Positions 20,977 through 31,139 are shown, numbered from the stretch's first letter. The stretch is 64,000 nucleotides of DNA from Aquirhabdus parva (GCF_003351745.1 NZ_CP031222.1:1098207-1162206); one strand, 5' to 3'. Numbers and translations: made by a program. The notes: generated by a model from the letters alone, not told the origin.

Positions 20977-22221
20977 TTATAGCATCGCCAAGCGTTTATT
21001 TTTCATAATAATCAATGTCACTAAACCCAGACTCATGAATGTACAACTGACGATAACCATTGCCAGATTGGTGAGTACGCTAAACATCAGGCCGTGTACA
21101 ACCAAGCCCATGATGAGGCTCAGGGCAAACTGCAGTGCACCTTGCAATGCACTGGCACTCCCAGCGCGATGACCCTGCTGAGATAAAGCAAGCGCATTGC
21201 CATTCGCGCCCGTTAAGCCAACTGCCGCAACAACCCCAAATAGTCCGACCATGACTAAAGGAAGTGTAGCTAGACCTGTTACGGCTAAGCCCAATAACCA
21301 TAAGCCACTAACAGTCTGCAAAATGACCCCAGCATGAAGAAGCTGCAATATGTGAAAGCGTCCAACCAAACGTCCATTCACCTGTGACATGCCAATCACA
21401 CCTAATGCATTGATTCCAAAGTACCAACCAAAGTTTTGAGGCAAGACACCAAAATGATCAATCAGTAGTGCGGATGCGGCTCCGATGTAAGAAAACATAG
21501 CCGCATAGGAGAAGCTCCCAACCAATGCTGGTGTTCGAAAGCTTGCATCTTTCAGGAGTCGTCCGTACGTCACAAAGACATTTTTGAGATTGAGTGTTTG
21601 GCGTTTTTCTTGATGCAAAGTTTCCTTAAAGCCAAAGTGGATCGCCAGTAAACTGATGAAACCCACAGCTGCTAGCATCGTGAAGATGCTGTGCCAACTG
21701 AAGTGAATGAGCAACCAGCCACCCAGTAACGGTGCAAGAATCGGGGCAATGCCCATAATCAACACCATACTAGAAAATGCCTTGGCTGATTGGGCTGGAG
21801 ATAGACGGTCGCGAATTGCTGCGCGGACGATCACCATTCCCACGCAACCGCCCAGAGCCTGAATGATTCGGGCAATCTGCATTTGCTCAAGACCAGCCGC
21901 AAAAATACAGGCGATAGATGCAAGCGTAAATAACGTCAATCCAAAATATAAAGGCGGTTTGCGTCCAAATCGATCACTGACAGGCCCGTAAATGAGCTGG
22001 CCGATGGCAAGGCCGCAAAAGTAAGCCGGAAGCGTCGTGGAAATGGCACCTGTACTGACACCAAACTGATGCGCCATGCTGGGAAGAGCAGGCAAGTACA
22101 TATCAATCGACAATGGCCCTAGAGCCGTCAACATGCCAAGCAGTGCAATCCAGGCCATGCTATAGGATTGATGAGTGGTTTGAGCAGGAGTATTCGATTG
22201 TGGGGGAAATTGAGAAGACAT
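20977..22221 (-). CDS. Bcr/CflA family multidrug exporter (MFS)
   Basis: A 12-segment major facilitator drug:proton antiporter of the DHA1 Bcr/CflA group. Diagnostic sequences are LGPLSIDMYLPALPSMAHQFG at the first helix, GQLIYGPVSDRFGRKPPL in the loop between helices 2 and 3, and a helix 5 motif around GGCVGMVIVRAAIRDR. From the ATG it is 414 residues, the normal length; an in-frame TTG seven codons earlier lacks a ribosome-binding site. Family members export bicyclomycin, chloramphenicol or sulfonamides; the substrate here is unknown. No regulator is adjacent. Confidence 0.88.
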   Translation of the reverse strand: MSSQFPPQSNTPAQTTHQSYSMAWIALLGMLTALGPLSIDMYLPALPSMAHQFGVSTGAISTTLPAYFCGLAIGQLIYGPVSDRFGRKPPLYFGLTLFTLASIACIFAAGLEQMQIARIIQALGGCVGMVIVRAAIRDRLSPAQSAKAFSSMVLIMGIAPILAPLLGGWLLIHFSWHSIFTMLAAVGFISLLAIHFGFKETLHQEKRQTLNLKNVFVTYGRLLKDASFRTPALVGSFSYAAMFSYIGAASALLIDHFGVLPQNFGWYFGINALGVIGMSQVNGRLVGRFHILQLLHAGVILQTVSGLWLLGLAVTGLATLPLVMVGLFGVVAAVGLTGANGNALALSQQGHRAGSASALQGALQFALSLIMGLVVHGLMFSVLTNLAMVIVSCTFMSLGLVTLIIMKNKRLAML

Positions 22222-22369
22222 AAAGCAAGTAGAGGCGAGCAAAACACTAGTTTAGCAATAACGAGAGAACTTTTTTAGCTTTGGCCTCGCTATTTTTGTA
22301 CCATTTGGTTCAGGTGATACAAAGAGCAAGCTCTGAGCAACGTCAAAGCTTGTCGTTTAAAACCGTTAT

Positions 22370-22645
22370 TTAGGCGTGAGCAGGCGTTTGGACAGTGCTG
22401 AGAGGAGGCTGTGGCGCGGCATTAACATCGAAGTTAAAGAAACCCATTTGGTTGCGGATCGTGAGCGTTGAAACCATCAGTTCTTCATCGCCGTTAATTT
22501 CTGCAAATTTTTCTGCTTCGTTCAGAATGTCATTGCAATAAACAGCATCGTTGACCAGTAGCGATAGCTCGATGGTGCGATTCATTTTACGACGCAGTTT
22601 GGATTTAAACTGCGTCAATTGATGTAATTCTTCATGAGTAAGCAT
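22370..22645 (-). CDS. Small conserved cytosolic protein, function unknown
   Basis: A 91-residue protein with a strong ribosome-binding site (AAGGAGG) before the chosen ATG; an upstream in-frame start overlaps it. The sequence (LTHEELHQLTQFKSKLRRKMNRTIELSLLVNDAVYCNDILNEAEKF) looks mostly helical, followed by a Pro-rich tail (PQPPLSTVQTPAHA). No signal peptide or transmembrane segment is seen. I do not recognise the family. The good translation signal and codon use argue that it is real. Confidence 0.72.
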   Translation of the reverse strand: MLTHEELHQLTQFKSKLRRKMNRTIELSLLVNDAVYCNDILNEAEKFAEINGDEELMVSTLTIRNQMGFFNFDVNAAPQPPLSTVQTPAHA

Positions 22646-22836
22646 CGTCTGCCTCCTTGGCATTAACGTTATTTTTTTGCTTTAGCAATTTTTAGCCTAG
22701 CGGCTTTGTTTTAATTGGTATTTTATTATAGACCTAAAGAATGGCGGCGACCTTAGGTTTGTGTTTGATTTTGCAAGTGTTACTGCTTCAATGTCTGTCA
22801 GCTTATGCTTACAGTCTGAGGTAAAGGGGAGACATT

Positions 22837-23205
22837 TTAGAGCGCTTTGATGGCATTCACTAAGTAAAAGCCCAGAGCGGTTGCTGCAATTGAGCCAATC
22901 ACATGGAGTCCAATTAAGAAAAAAGCCATTCCAACACGACCATTATTCAGCAAAGTAAAACTTTCAGCGGAAAATGTTGAAAATGTAGTGAGTCCACCTA
23001 GGAAACCTGTTGCCAGTAATAGGCGCATTTCAGTGCTGAGCTGTTGGGTGGAGGCGAGTACGAGGCCCATCAAAAAACCTCCCAAGACATTCGCCAACAA
23101 GGTTCCATAGGGAATCGCCGGATGGACTGCATTCAGCATTTGTGCAAAGAATAGTCTAAGCATTGCCCCTAAAGCTGCGCCAATACTGACGAGGATCCAC
23201 TGCAT
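22837..23205 (-). CDS. crcB: Fluoride ion channel CrcB/Fluc
   Basis: A small four-helix membrane protein that exports fluoride as a dual-topology dimer. The 122-residue form starts MQWILVSIGAALGAMLRL and includes GTLLANVLGGFLMG and the signature GFLGGLTTFSTFSAE, whose Gly, Thr and Phe residues line the pore. I start at the ATG with GGAG eight bases upstream. The reading frame continues open to the gcvH region, but that extension is non-homologous and AT-rich. The gene is divergent from gcvH, with about 160 bases between. No fluoride riboswitch fold was evident in that gap. Confidence 0.93.
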   Translation of the reverse strand: MQWILVSIGAALGAMLRLFFAQMLNAVHPAIPYGTLLANVLGGFLMGLVLASTQQLSTEMRLLLATGFLGGLTTFSTFSAESFTLLNNGRVGMAFFLIGLHVIGSIAATALGFYLVNAIKAL

Positions 23206-23363
23206 ACAGACTCCAAATGGGAAAGATTGATCACGATACTCATCATATTTTAATGCGTTTTTAACACGGATATCGAGTAGATAAGGGTGATTTAAGGTGA
23301 TGGAATAGGTAAAATATGCGCATCGACCTTTAATTAAGTACGCGCTACGCTGGAGTTTATCGT

Positions 23364-23741
23364 ATGAACCATCCGAGTGATCTACACTATACCAAAAACC
23401 ATTCATGGGTGCGTTTGGAAGGCGATATTATCGTCACGGGCATTACCGATTATGCCCAAGACCAATTAGGTGACTTGGTCTATGTTGAAGGACCTGATGT
23501 CGGTAAAAACATGACGGCAGGCGATGAAGCTGGATTCGTTGAATCGGTCAAAACTGCATCGGATATTTTTGCGCCGATTGATGGCGAAGTGATCGCCGTT
23601 AATGAGCTGCTTGAAGAAGACCCAGATTTGATCAATACCGACCCCTATGGCGACGGCTGGATCTATAAAATTAAACCCGTGTCCGTTGCGGATCTTGATG
23701 AACTGCTCGACGCTGATGATTATGAGCAAGTGATTGGTTAA
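23364..23741 (+). CDS. gcvH: Glycine cleavage system H protein
   Basis: Lipoyl-carrying shuttle protein of the glycine cleavage complex. The 125-residue length is normal. The lipoylation site is Lys63 in [21 protein letters not shown], and the start [19 protein letters not shown] is typical. CTGGAG precedes the ATG. gcvP and gcvT are not in this window, so the cleavage system genes are scattered. A long hairpin terminator follows. Confidence 0.96.
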   Translation: MNHPSDLHYTKNHSWVRLEGDIIVTGITDYAQDQLGDLVYVEGPDVGKNMTAGDEAGFVESVKTASDIFAPIDGEVIAVNELLEEDPDLINTDPYGDGWIYKIKPVSVADLDELLDADDYEQVIG

Positions 23742-23800
23742 TCGATTTTTAAATGCCGTTGAATAGTTTTTTAAAACAGTTCAATCGGTATCGATTTTAG

Positions 23801-23849
23801 AACGCGATGATTGAGAGTCTATAAAAGACCTCTTGATCATCGCGTTTTT
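23801..23849 (+). terminator. Terminator after gcvH
   Basis: Perfect 11-bp arms, AACGCGATGAT (23801) and ATCATCGCGTT (23836), enclose an inner paired segment (GTCT with AGAC) and are followed by a T-run. Confidence 0.85.
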
Positions 23850-23927
23850 GTTGATATTCTGTTTGTTATGACCGAAATAATGCTTTAATTCAATGATCCT
23901 TCTCATTTTTATCACTGATATTCGACC

Positions 23928-25154
23928 ATGAACCAGCGCAACAAAAATAAGCATCAAATTACGGGTCTCATTCATCACCCTTACCAAGCGCCTGATGGTT
24001 TTGCGGCAGTTCAACCCGCTATCTATAAAGCGTCCACGGTTATTTTTCCAGATATCCATGCGATGCATACGCGGAATTGGCGCGTGGGCAATAATTACAG
24101 TTATGGACTGCATGGCACGCCAACAACTTTTACCTTGCAGGAACGCATTGCTACCTTAGAAGGCGGCCTGTATGGGCTTCTTGCGCCTAGTGGCCTTGCA
24201 GCCATTAGCCTGATCAATATTGCACTTTTAAACCAAGGAGATGAGGTCCTTATCCCCCAGAATTCTTATGGTCCAACGTTAGATATGGTGCGTCAGGTTC
24301 TGGGCCGATTTGGGGTCAGTGTCTGCGTTTATGATCCGATGGAGCCTGAATTACTTGCAGATTTGATCCATGCCCATACCAAACTGATCTGGCTTGAGGC
24401 TGCTGGCTCGGTGACCATGGAGTTCCCTGATTTATCAACCCTTATTCAGATTGCCCGTCAGCATCGCGTGATGACGGTTTTGGATAATACGTGGGGAGCA
24501 GGACTTGCATTTAATGCTTTCGATTTACCCCGTGAGCAGTCTGTTGATTTAACCATGCATGCCCTGACGAAATATCCGAGCGGTGGCGGAGATGTGCTCA
24601 TGGGGAGTCTCGTGACGCGAGATGAGGTGCTCTATAAGCAACTGAAGACCACACAGCAATTGATGGGGATCAATGTTGCAGCCAATGATGCCGAGATTGT
24701 ACTGCGGTCATTGCCGACGATCGCAGTACGTTATGCTGCGCAAGATCAAGCGGCAAGGGCATTGGCAAGCTGGTTACAGACTCGACCAGAAATTGCCCAA
24801 GTGCTGCATCCCGCGCTACCACATGCAAAAGGACATTCACATTGGCATGAAACGTGTTCTGCGGACGGCAGCAGTGGCAAAGCGGCTGGCCTGTTCAGTA
24901 TTATTTTTAAACCTGAATATACGACCGAGCAAGTCCATAAATTTTGTGAGCACTTAAATCTATTTAAACTGGGCTATAGCTGGGGAGGGCCCATGAGCTT
25001 GGTTGTGCCCTATCGCTTAGAGAGTCTACGTGCCGCTCAGTTTGGTGGAATACCTGAGTACCTCATCCACGGTGGTTTGGTTCGCTTCAGTATTGGGCTT
25101 GAGGATGTGAATGACTTGCAAGCAGACATCACCCATGCACTTTTAACGTTGTAA
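23928..25154 (+). CDS. metC: Cystathionine beta-lyase-like PLP enzyme
   Basis: A 408-residue cytoplasmic enzyme of the Cys/Met metabolism PLP family. The PLP lysine is Lys215 in MHALTKYPSGGGDVLMGS, and Asp186 in VLDNTWGAG binds the pyridine nitrogen. YSYGLHGTPTT near residue 58 supplies the phosphate-binding Tyr and Arg-equivalent region of the neighbouring subunit. Overall it fits cystathionine beta-lyase (cystathionine to homocysteine, pyruvate and ammonia), an essential step of Met synthesis, better than gamma-synthase. Close paralogs such as methionine gamma-lyase cannot be fully excluded. A DUF2804 gene follows after 27 bases and may be cotranscribed. Confidence 0.85.
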   Translation: MNQRNKNKHQITGLIHHPYQAPDGFAAVQPAIYKASTVIFPDIHAMHTRNWRVGNNYSYGLHGTPTTFTLQERIATLEGGLYGLLAPSGLAAISLINIALLNQGDEVLIPQNSYGPTLDMVRQVLGRFGVSVCVYDPMEPELLADLIHAHTKLIWLEAAGSVTMEFPDLSTLIQIARQHRVMTVLDNTWGAGLAFNAFDLPREQSVDLTMHALTKYPSGGGDVLMGSLVTRDEVLYKQLKTTQQLMGINVAANDAEIVLRSLPTIAVRYAAQDQAARALASWLQTRPEIAQVLHPALPHAKGHSHWHETCSADGSSGKAAGLFSIIFKPEYTTEQVHKFCEHLNLFKLGYSWGGPMSLVVPYRLESLRAAQFGGIPEYLIHGGLVRFSIGLEDVNDLQADITHALLTL

Positions 25155-25181
25155 TGATTTGATCAGAAGGCTGCATTTTGT

Positions 25182-26219
25182 ATGACCACACCATTAATTC
25201 AACACGGTCAGCCCCGATATGGGCGATTTAAATCAACCCCCTCAGTTATTAATGTTGAAGATTTCAAACTGCAAACACCCTTTGAACATTCAATATCTGG
25301 ACTGAGTGCCTCATTAAAGCGCCAGTTGGGCTTTAAGTCATTTCAGTTTGTCAGTATTAATAACCAAGATGTCATGATCGGACTAGCCATTGTAGATTTA
25401 GGTTGGGTAGGTAATGGCTTCTTTTATATTCATGATAGAAATGATTTGAAATCAGCTCCAGTTCAAGAGTTATCCTTATTACAGCCATTTGCCTATCAAA
25501 CACATGTTGGCCTTCCTGAATCTCAGACACAAAGCTTTTTTCAAAAAAGTCAATTCAGAATTGATATTCAAAGTAGCAACAATCAGCGTATGGTCAAAGT
25601 TAGTCATGCAAAACAAAATCTACTTGAAGCCGTAATTGAGACATCAGAAGCCGAGCCGCTCGCATTATGTAGCCCTACAGGTGCGACAGGCTGGACGTAT
25701 ACGCAAAAGCAAACGGCTCAGACTGTTCGTGGTCAGTATCTGCATCATGGTCAGCCCTTTGAAATCTCACCTGAACGTGGTTTTCTAGCAGCTACAGACG
25801 ACAGTTGTGGTTTTATGAATCACAAAACATCGTGGCATTGGCTAAGCGTGTCTGCGACACTGAAAAGTGGGCAGCGTGTTGGCGTTAATTTTGCGATGGG
25901 TGTAAACCAAACTTTTGGCAGTGAAAATGCACTGTGGATCGATCATCAAATTTTTGAAATTCCTCCTGTGATGTTTGAGCGAGTCGAGTCTATAGGTTCG
26001 AATAATGGACCAACTTGGCGTATTTATTCAGCAGATGGTGCGGTCGATCTTACCGTTCAGACGGGTTGGTGTCGGCAAGAGTCTTTAAACTTGGGATTAG
26101 TCGCAAGTCATTTCAATCAGTGGATTGCTCATGTTTTTGGTCAGATTAATACAAATAAGCATTTAGTTATTTTTGATGGTGAAATGGGGTTATTAGAAAA
26201 ACATTTTGCAAAATGGTAA
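25182..26219 (+). CDS. DUF2804 family protein
   Basis: A 345-residue protein without signal peptide or transmembrane segment. It matches DUF2804 in general layout: an N-terminal GRFKSTPSVINVEDFKLQTPF region, FVSINNQDVMIGLAIVDLGWVGNGFFYI, the central GATGWTYTQKQTAQTVRGQYLHHG, and WHWLSVSATLKSGQRVGVNFAMGVN. The last part contains FGEN-like SENALW and a second beta sheet. The family resembles a lipocalin or carotenoid-hydratase-like beta structure and has no established role. It lies 27 bases after the metC-like gene, but no functional link is evident. Confidence 0.78.
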   Translation: MTTPLIQHGQPRYGRFKSTPSVINVEDFKLQTPFEHSISGLSASLKRQLGFKSFQFVSINNQDVMIGLAIVDLGWVGNGFFYIHDRNDLKSAPVQELSLLQPFAYQTHVGLPESQTQSFFQKSQFRIDIQSSNNQRMVKVSHAKQNLLEAVIETSEAEPLALCSPTGATGWTYTQKQTAQTVRGQYLHHGQPFEISPERGFLAATDDSCGFMNHKTSWHWLSVSATLKSGQRVGVNFAMGVNQTFGSENALWIDHQIFEIPPVMFERVESIGSNNGPTWRIYSADGAVDLTVQTGWCRQESLNLGLVASHFNQWIAHVFGQINTNKHLVIFDGEMGLLEKHFAKW

Positions 26220-26396
26220 TTCATATTGAAGTGTTATAATGAATATCGGCATCATTTGAATTGATGGGGTAGTGATTTTTATTTTATCCTTGCTTTTAAT
26301 GTATAAATATTATCTGCTTTTTCATATGACCTAATATAGAAGGGTGGCATCATTATTGCTCAAGTTCTCATATAATTTACCATATGGTTAAAGACT

Positions 26397-29117
26397 ATGA
26401 GAGTTCATGTACTGCCCCGAACAATACGAGCCATCATTTCTGGTGGAGCTGCCAGCCTAAGTGTGGTGAGTTATGGGCTGATGTTATCCAATGCCCATGC
26501 TGATGATGCAAAGGTTGAGCGTGTTGAGGTTACGGGATCATCTATTAAAGGTGTTGCAGCACAGAGTGCTTCTCCAATCACCATCATCAAAACAGAAGAA
26601 CTGGCAAAAATGGGGATTACGACTGCTTCAGAAGCATTAAGTCGAGTCTCTGGCAATCAGTCACAATTTACCGCATCAAGTGCCGTCGGCCAAAGTGGAA
26701 CTATTGGCGCGTCGGCAGATATGCGTGGCTTAGGTTCCAACAAAACATTAGTACTTTTAAATGGACGCCGCCTTCCCAATAGTCCGTTTGAGGGCTCAAG
26801 TGTCGATCTGAATATCATACCCATTGCTGCTTTGGATCGTATTGAAATACTCCGTGATGGTGCCTCTGCAATTTATGGGACCGATGCGATTGGTGGAGTC
26901 ATCAATTTTATTACCAAGAAATCGTACCAAGGTTTAACGACAACGTTTGAAGGAAGTCTGCCGACGCAGAGTGGTGGCGGTAGCCAAACACGCTTCAATA
27001 TTGCAGGTGGGTATGGTGATTTAAACCAAGACGGTTATAACCTATTTGGTATTGCTGATTTTCATCAGCAGCAACCTCTGAATGCCGCTGATCGTAGTTT
27101 TACCAGTGCCGGTGGTATCCGACCCGATCTGGGTATGTTCCAGACCAGTGGTAGTGGCTACCCCGCAAATTTCTATGATCCTGGTGCTGGTCCCAAAGAT
27201 GACAGTGGCAAAGCGCTAGGCCTGTCAGGAAATCCTTATGCCGCGGCAGGGTGTGTGTCGCCGCACTCCATCCCTCAAGGGGGTGCCTGTCGTTATAATT
27301 ATGCCTCTGTGCTAGGCATTGTGCCGCAAACTAAACAGATGGCTTTACTGGGTAAAGGCACGCTAAAAATCGATGACAACAATCAAGTCGGTATTGAGTA
27401 TCTGCATGCTGAAACACAAAGTATGGTCTACCAAGCTGCGAATCCTTTTGCATCAGGAGAAGGTTTTTTTCTACCGAGCACCAGTAAGTATTATCCGGGA
27501 AATGGCATTACACCGGCGTTTTCAGGCTTAAGCGGACAAGATCTCACGCTGGGCTACCGCTCTGAGTTGGCAGGGCGACGCCAAGACGAAACCCTGAATA
27601 AAGCCGATCGTTTATTGTTTTCAGCAGAAGGAAACGATTTTGGTTGGGATTATAAAACCGGTGTTTCGCTAACGCGGAGTACTCAGCTTCAGCGTTTGGT
27701 TGAAGGATTTCTCAATGATGATTTAGTCCGCGGTGCTTTAGAAAACGGTACCTTGAATCCTTTTGGCCCTCAAGCTGCTGGTGATGAAGGAATCTACTCA
27801 CAGCTTGCGCTTCGCGGTCCTTATTTGGATGCAAAAGCCACAACGGCTGCGGTTGATTTTACCGCTAGTCGTGAGATCGCTCAGCTTCCAGCAGGTGGCG
27901 TCGGGTTAGCGGTGGGGACATCTTGGCGACATGAAAACTCTGCGTTCAATGTCTATCATGATGTCGCAAACCTATCGTCGGGTACGGGGTATGCGGGTTC
28001 ACAATCGATCGCAGGGCATCGCGAAGTGAGTGCTGTTTTCACAGAATTACAAGTTCCTATTCTAAAGAGCTTAGAGGCTCAATTTGCTCTACGCTATGAT
28101 AACTATAGTGACGTGGGCAGTACCACAAACCCTAAAGTTGCCTTCCGATGGCAGCCTTTAAAGGAATTGATGTTTCGAACCTCTTATTCGACAGGCTTTC
28201 GTGCTCCTAGCTTATATGAGTTAAATCAGCCGCCTACGCGAGTTGAAACGGGCAGCTCGCAAAGTGACCCGATACTGTGTCCGGGCGGTGTCGTGGCGCC
28301 GGGAGGCATTCCCTCTCGAGATTGCAATCAACAACTGTTTAAGCTGAAGGGCGGATCAAAAGACCTGCAACCCGAGAAGTCCAGATCTTTTACTGTGGGA
28401 ACTGTGGTTGAGCCGATGAAAGATCTCACGCTATCTGTCGATTACTGGAATATCCTGCTTAAAAATCAGATTACACAGATGTCCGAATCGCTAATTTTTG
28501 GTGATGGCAATAAATATGCGGCTGATTTTGTTCGTAACCCTGATGGCTCGTTGAACTATATCCTGAATCCCAATCTTAACTTGGGGAATGTCCGTACATC
28601 TGGCATAGACCTCGGTTTTGGCTGGAAGCTACCGGAAACGGCTTGGGGGCGTTTCGGCCTTACTTTAGATGGGACTTATGTCAATCAATATGATTATCAG
28701 ATTGAGCAGGGCGGTGAGTACATCAGTAATCTTGGCAAGTATGGTGCGGGGGTCAAGGGCTTCAATGGTGGTGGTGGGGCGATCTTCCGTTGGCGTCATA
28801 CTGCGGGTATAAACTGGTCATTGGCCTCATGGAGTGCAGCATTTCAGCAAACTTTCCAATCGGGTTATTTAGATCAAAACACCAGTGCCGATCCGGGATA
28901 TGACAACCACCATGTGGGTTCATATACGATCTATAATTTGTCTGGGACTTACTCCGGGATCAAAAATCTGACGCTCACCCTCGGCATTAAAAACCTGTTT
29001 AATAAGAATCCACCCGCTTCAAATACGACGGATAATTATCAGTTTGGCTATGACCCTCGCTACGCTGATCCACTGGGACGGGTGTTGTTCCTGCGTGGTA
29101 CTTATAAGTTCCTGTAA
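26397..29117 (+). CDS. Large TonB-dependent outer-membrane receptor
   Basis: A 906-residue outer-membrane active transporter. After a signal peptide ending near SNAHA comes a TonB-box region (AKVERVEVTGSSIKG). The plug domain includes ITTASEALSRVSGNQSQ, MRGLGSNKTLVLLNGRRLP and IEILRDGASAIYGTDAIGGVINFITKK. The 22-strand barrel includes FRTSYSTGFRAPSLYELNQPP and ends with an aromatic residue (GTYKFL). The long extracellular loops and pattern resemble receptors of the Xanthomonas and Caulobacter types for organic substrates rather than classic siderophore receptors. The two other receptors in the window belong to a different subfamily. No transport partner is adjacent, so the ligand is unknown. 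No clear ribosome-binding site precedes the ATG. Confidence 0.9.
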   Translation: MRVHVLPRTIRAIISGGAASLSVVSYGLMLSNAHADDAKVERVEVTGSSIKGVAAQSASPITIIKTEELAKMGITTASEALSRVSGNQSQFTASSAVGQSGTIGASADMRGLGSNKTLVLLNGRRLPNSPFEGSSVDLNIIPIAALDRIEILRDGASAIYGTDAIGGVINFITKKSYQGLTTTFEGSLPTQSGGGSQTRFNIAGGYGDLNQDGYNLFGIADFHQQQPLNAADRSFTSAGGIRPDLGMFQTSGSGYPANFYDPGAGPKDDSGKALGLSGNPYAAAGCVSPHSIPQGGACRYNYASVLGIVPQTKQMALLGKGTLKIDDNNQVGIEYLHAETQSMVYQAANPFASGEGFFLPSTSKYYPGNGITPAFSGLSGQDLTLGYRSELAGRRQDETLNKADRLLFSAEGNDFGWDYKTGVSLTRSTQLQRLVEGFLNDDLVRGALENGTLNPFGPQAAGDEGIYSQLALRGPYLDAKATTAAVDFTASREIAQLPAGGVGLAVGTSWRHENSAFNVYHDVANLSSGTGYAGSQSIAGHREVSAVFTELQVPILKSLEAQFALRYDNYSDVGSTTNPKVAFRWQPLKELMFRTSYSTGFRAPSLYELNQPPTRVETGSSQSDPILCPGGVVAPGGIPSRDCNQQLFKLKGGSKDLQPEKSRSFTVGTVVEPMKDLTLSVDYWNILLKNQITQMSESLIFGDGNKYAADFVRNPDGSLNYILNPNLNLGNVRTSGIDLGFGWKLPETAWGRFGLTLDGTYVNQYDYQIEQGGEYISNLGKYGAGVKGFNGGGGAIFRWRHTAGINWSLASWSAAFQQTFQSGYLDQNTSADPGYDNHHVGSYTIYNLSGTYSGIKNLTLTLGIKNLFNKNPPASNTTDNYQFGYDPRYADPLGRVLFLRGTYKFL

Positions 29118-29132
29118 GATTTAAAACCCAAG

Positions 29133-29166
29133 CAATAAAAAAGCAGCCTAAGCTGCTTTTTTATTG
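29133..29166. terminator. Bidirectional terminator between the receptor and etfD
   Basis: A 15-bp perfect stem centred on AGCAGC-CTAA-GCTGCT, flanked by A-runs and T-runs, serves the two converging genes. Confidence 0.92.
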
Positions 29167-29178
29167 GGATCAAATCTA

Positions 29179-30837
29179 TTACATGTTTGGATAGTTGGGA
29201 CCACCGCCACCTTCTGGGGTTTCCCAGTTGATGTTCTGTGCAGGGTCTTTGATATCACAGGTTTTGCAATGAACACAGTTCTGCGCGTTGATCTGGAAGC
29301 GTGGCGCACCCTCTGGTGTGGTCACGATTTCATAAACACCGGCAGGGCAGTAGCGTTGTGCTGGTTCTGCGTACAATGGCAAGTTTTGTTCGATTGGAAT
29401 CGATGGATCACGCAGTTTCAAATGCACTGGCTGATCTTCTTCGTGATTGGTGTTGGACACAAATACGGAAGACAGCTTATCAAATGACAATTTGCCATCT
29501 GGTTTTGGATAAACAGGTTTAACTGAGTTTTCAGCCAATTCCAGCGCTTTAAAGTCAGGTAATGGGTCCAGAATGGTGAATGGCAATCTGAAAACATTCT
29601 GATCGATGAAGTTATATCCACCACCAATGACTGTACCAAAGCGATGCATCACCGAACCGAAGTTACGTGCGGCAAAGAGTTCTGGGTAGAGCCATGATTC
29701 TTTGAATTTCTCAGTGTAGGCAGTGACTTCATCAGACGCACGACCTGCTTCTAAAGCTTCAAATACCGCTTCAGCACAGAGCATGCCTGACTTCATTGCC
29801 GTATGAGAGCCTTTGATTTTTGCAAAGTTCAAGAAACCAGCATCATCACCAATCAAGCAGCCACCTGGGAAGGTCAGTTTAGGCAAAGCCAGTAAGCCGC
29901 CTTTGATCACTGCACGTGCGCCGTAAGAAAGACGTTTACCGCCTTCCAAGTATTGGCTAATCACAGGATGGTGTTTGAAGCGTTGCATTTCATCAAACGG
30001 TGACATGTATGGGTTTTTGTATGATAGATCGATGATCATACCCATAGTCACTTGGTTGTTTTCTGCGTGGTATAACCACCAGCCGCCAGTCGAACCAGTT
30101 TCGGTCAAAGGCCAGCCTGAACCGTGCAGTACCAAACCTTCTTGGTGCTTAGCAGGATCGATTTCCCACAGTTCTTTAATACCGATACCGTAGTGCTGTG
30201 GCTGTGAGTCTTTGTTCAGATCAAAGCGGCTCATCAGTTTTTTACCGAGGCTACCGCGACAGCCTTCAGCGAAGAGGGTGTATTTGGCGTGCAGTTCATA
30301 GCCCGGTGTAAAGCTAGGCTTTGGTTCACCTTCTTTATTAACGCCCATATCGCCAGTTTGGATGCCTTTCACGCTACCATCTTCATGGTAAAGTACTTCA
30401 GAAGCCGCAAATCCTGGGAATACAGTAACTTCGAGTTCTTCTGCTTTAGTGTTCAACCAGCGAACAACGTTCCCCAAGGAAACAATGTAGTTGCCTTCGT
30501 TGTGCATGGTTTTAGGAACGAAGAAATGCGGAACTTTGATACTGGCAGTTGCCGAAGTCAGCATGTACACATCATCTTGTTTGGCAGGAACGTTGAGCGG
30601 TGCGCCCAGCTCTTTCCAGTCAGGAAAGAGTTCGTTCAAGGCACGTGGTTCGAGCACCGCACCAGAGAGGATATGTGCACCGACTTCAGAGCCTTTTTCA
30701 ACGACACAGACTGAAAGGTCGGGCATATTTTTTTCTATAGCCAATTGACGTAAGCGGATTGCAGCAGAAAGTCCTGCCGGGCCTGCGCCCACAATCACAA
30801 CATCAAACTCCATCGATTCACGTTCGATGTGTTCCAT
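29179..30837 (-). CDS. etfD: Electron-transfer flavoprotein-ubiquinone oxidoreductase
   Basis: Membrane-associated iron-sulfur flavoprotein that passes electrons from ETF (fatty acid and amino acid oxidation) to ubiquinone. From the ATG with AGAGGAAAC upstream it has 552 residues. The FAD motif is FDVVIVGAGPAGLSAAIRL near residue 10, and SEVGAHILSGAVLEPRALNELFPDW matches the family. The C-terminal 4Fe-4S ligands are in YCPAGVYEI and NCVHCKTCDIKDPAQNINW, ending GGGGPNYPNM. The reading frame extends 30 codons further upstream, but that part is not conserved. The ETF subunit genes are not in the window. Confidence 0.95.
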   Translation of the reverse strand: MEHIERESMEFDVVIVGAGPAGLSAAIRLRQLAIEKNMPDLSVCVVEKGSEVGAHILSGAVLEPRALNELFPDWKELGAPLNVPAKQDDVYMLTSATASIKVPHFFVPKTMHNEGNYIVSLGNVVRWLNTKAEELEVTVFPGFAASEVLYHEDGSVKGIQTGDMGVNKEGEPKPSFTPGYELHAKYTLFAEGCRGSLGKKLMSRFDLNKDSQPQHYGIGIKELWEIDPAKHQEGLVLHGSGWPLTETGSTGGWWLYHAENNQVTMGMIIDLSYKNPYMSPFDEMQRFKHHPVISQYLEGGKRLSYGARAVIKGGLLALPKLTFPGGCLIGDDAGFLNFAKIKGSHTAMKSGMLCAEAVFEALEAGRASDEVTAYTEKFKESWLYPELFAARNFGSVMHRFGTVIGGGYNFIDQNVFRLPFTILDPLPDFKALELAENSVKPVYPKPDGKLSFDKLSSVFVSNTNHEEDQPVHLKLRDPSIPIEQNLPLYAEPAQRYCPAGVYEIVTTPEGAPRFQINAQNCVHCKTCDIKDPAQNINWETPEGGGGPNYPNM

Positions 30838-31139
30838 AAGGTTTCCTCTTTTAAGCGGGTGGCTAGCAACATGCGAATTGCGCTGTTGCGACGCTGCCCG
30901 AAGCATGAAATCATTGCTATTCGGCATAGCTGCGGTGGTATTATAAAATCAATGTGGCTTGATACGCCACATTTACACTCAAATTACATGCGGTAACTTG
31001 CTTTTTTTAGCAGAGTATTCCTTGATTAACAGAGCGGAGCCCACTTTGCATCAAGAATTGACGGTCTGCCGACCGTTTAGATCAGTGTATACAGATTTAG
31101 ATGAATAATGATTTTAATTGCTTTTCTAGGACAAAAACC
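30838..31139. promoter_or_regulatory. Divergent region between etfD and the DUF1285 gene
   Basis: About 300 bases without a convincing gene. Two perfect inverted repeats are present: AATGTGGC (30951) with GCCACATT (30966), 7-base loop; and ACGGTC (31061) with GACCGT (31071), 4-base loop. Either could be a regulator site; I recognise neither. Confidence 0.4.

Noticed and set aside
23206-23363. Possible fluoride riboswitch upstream of crcB
   Set aside because: The 158-base gap shows no recognisable crcB-motif sequence or fold by eye, so I do not claim one.
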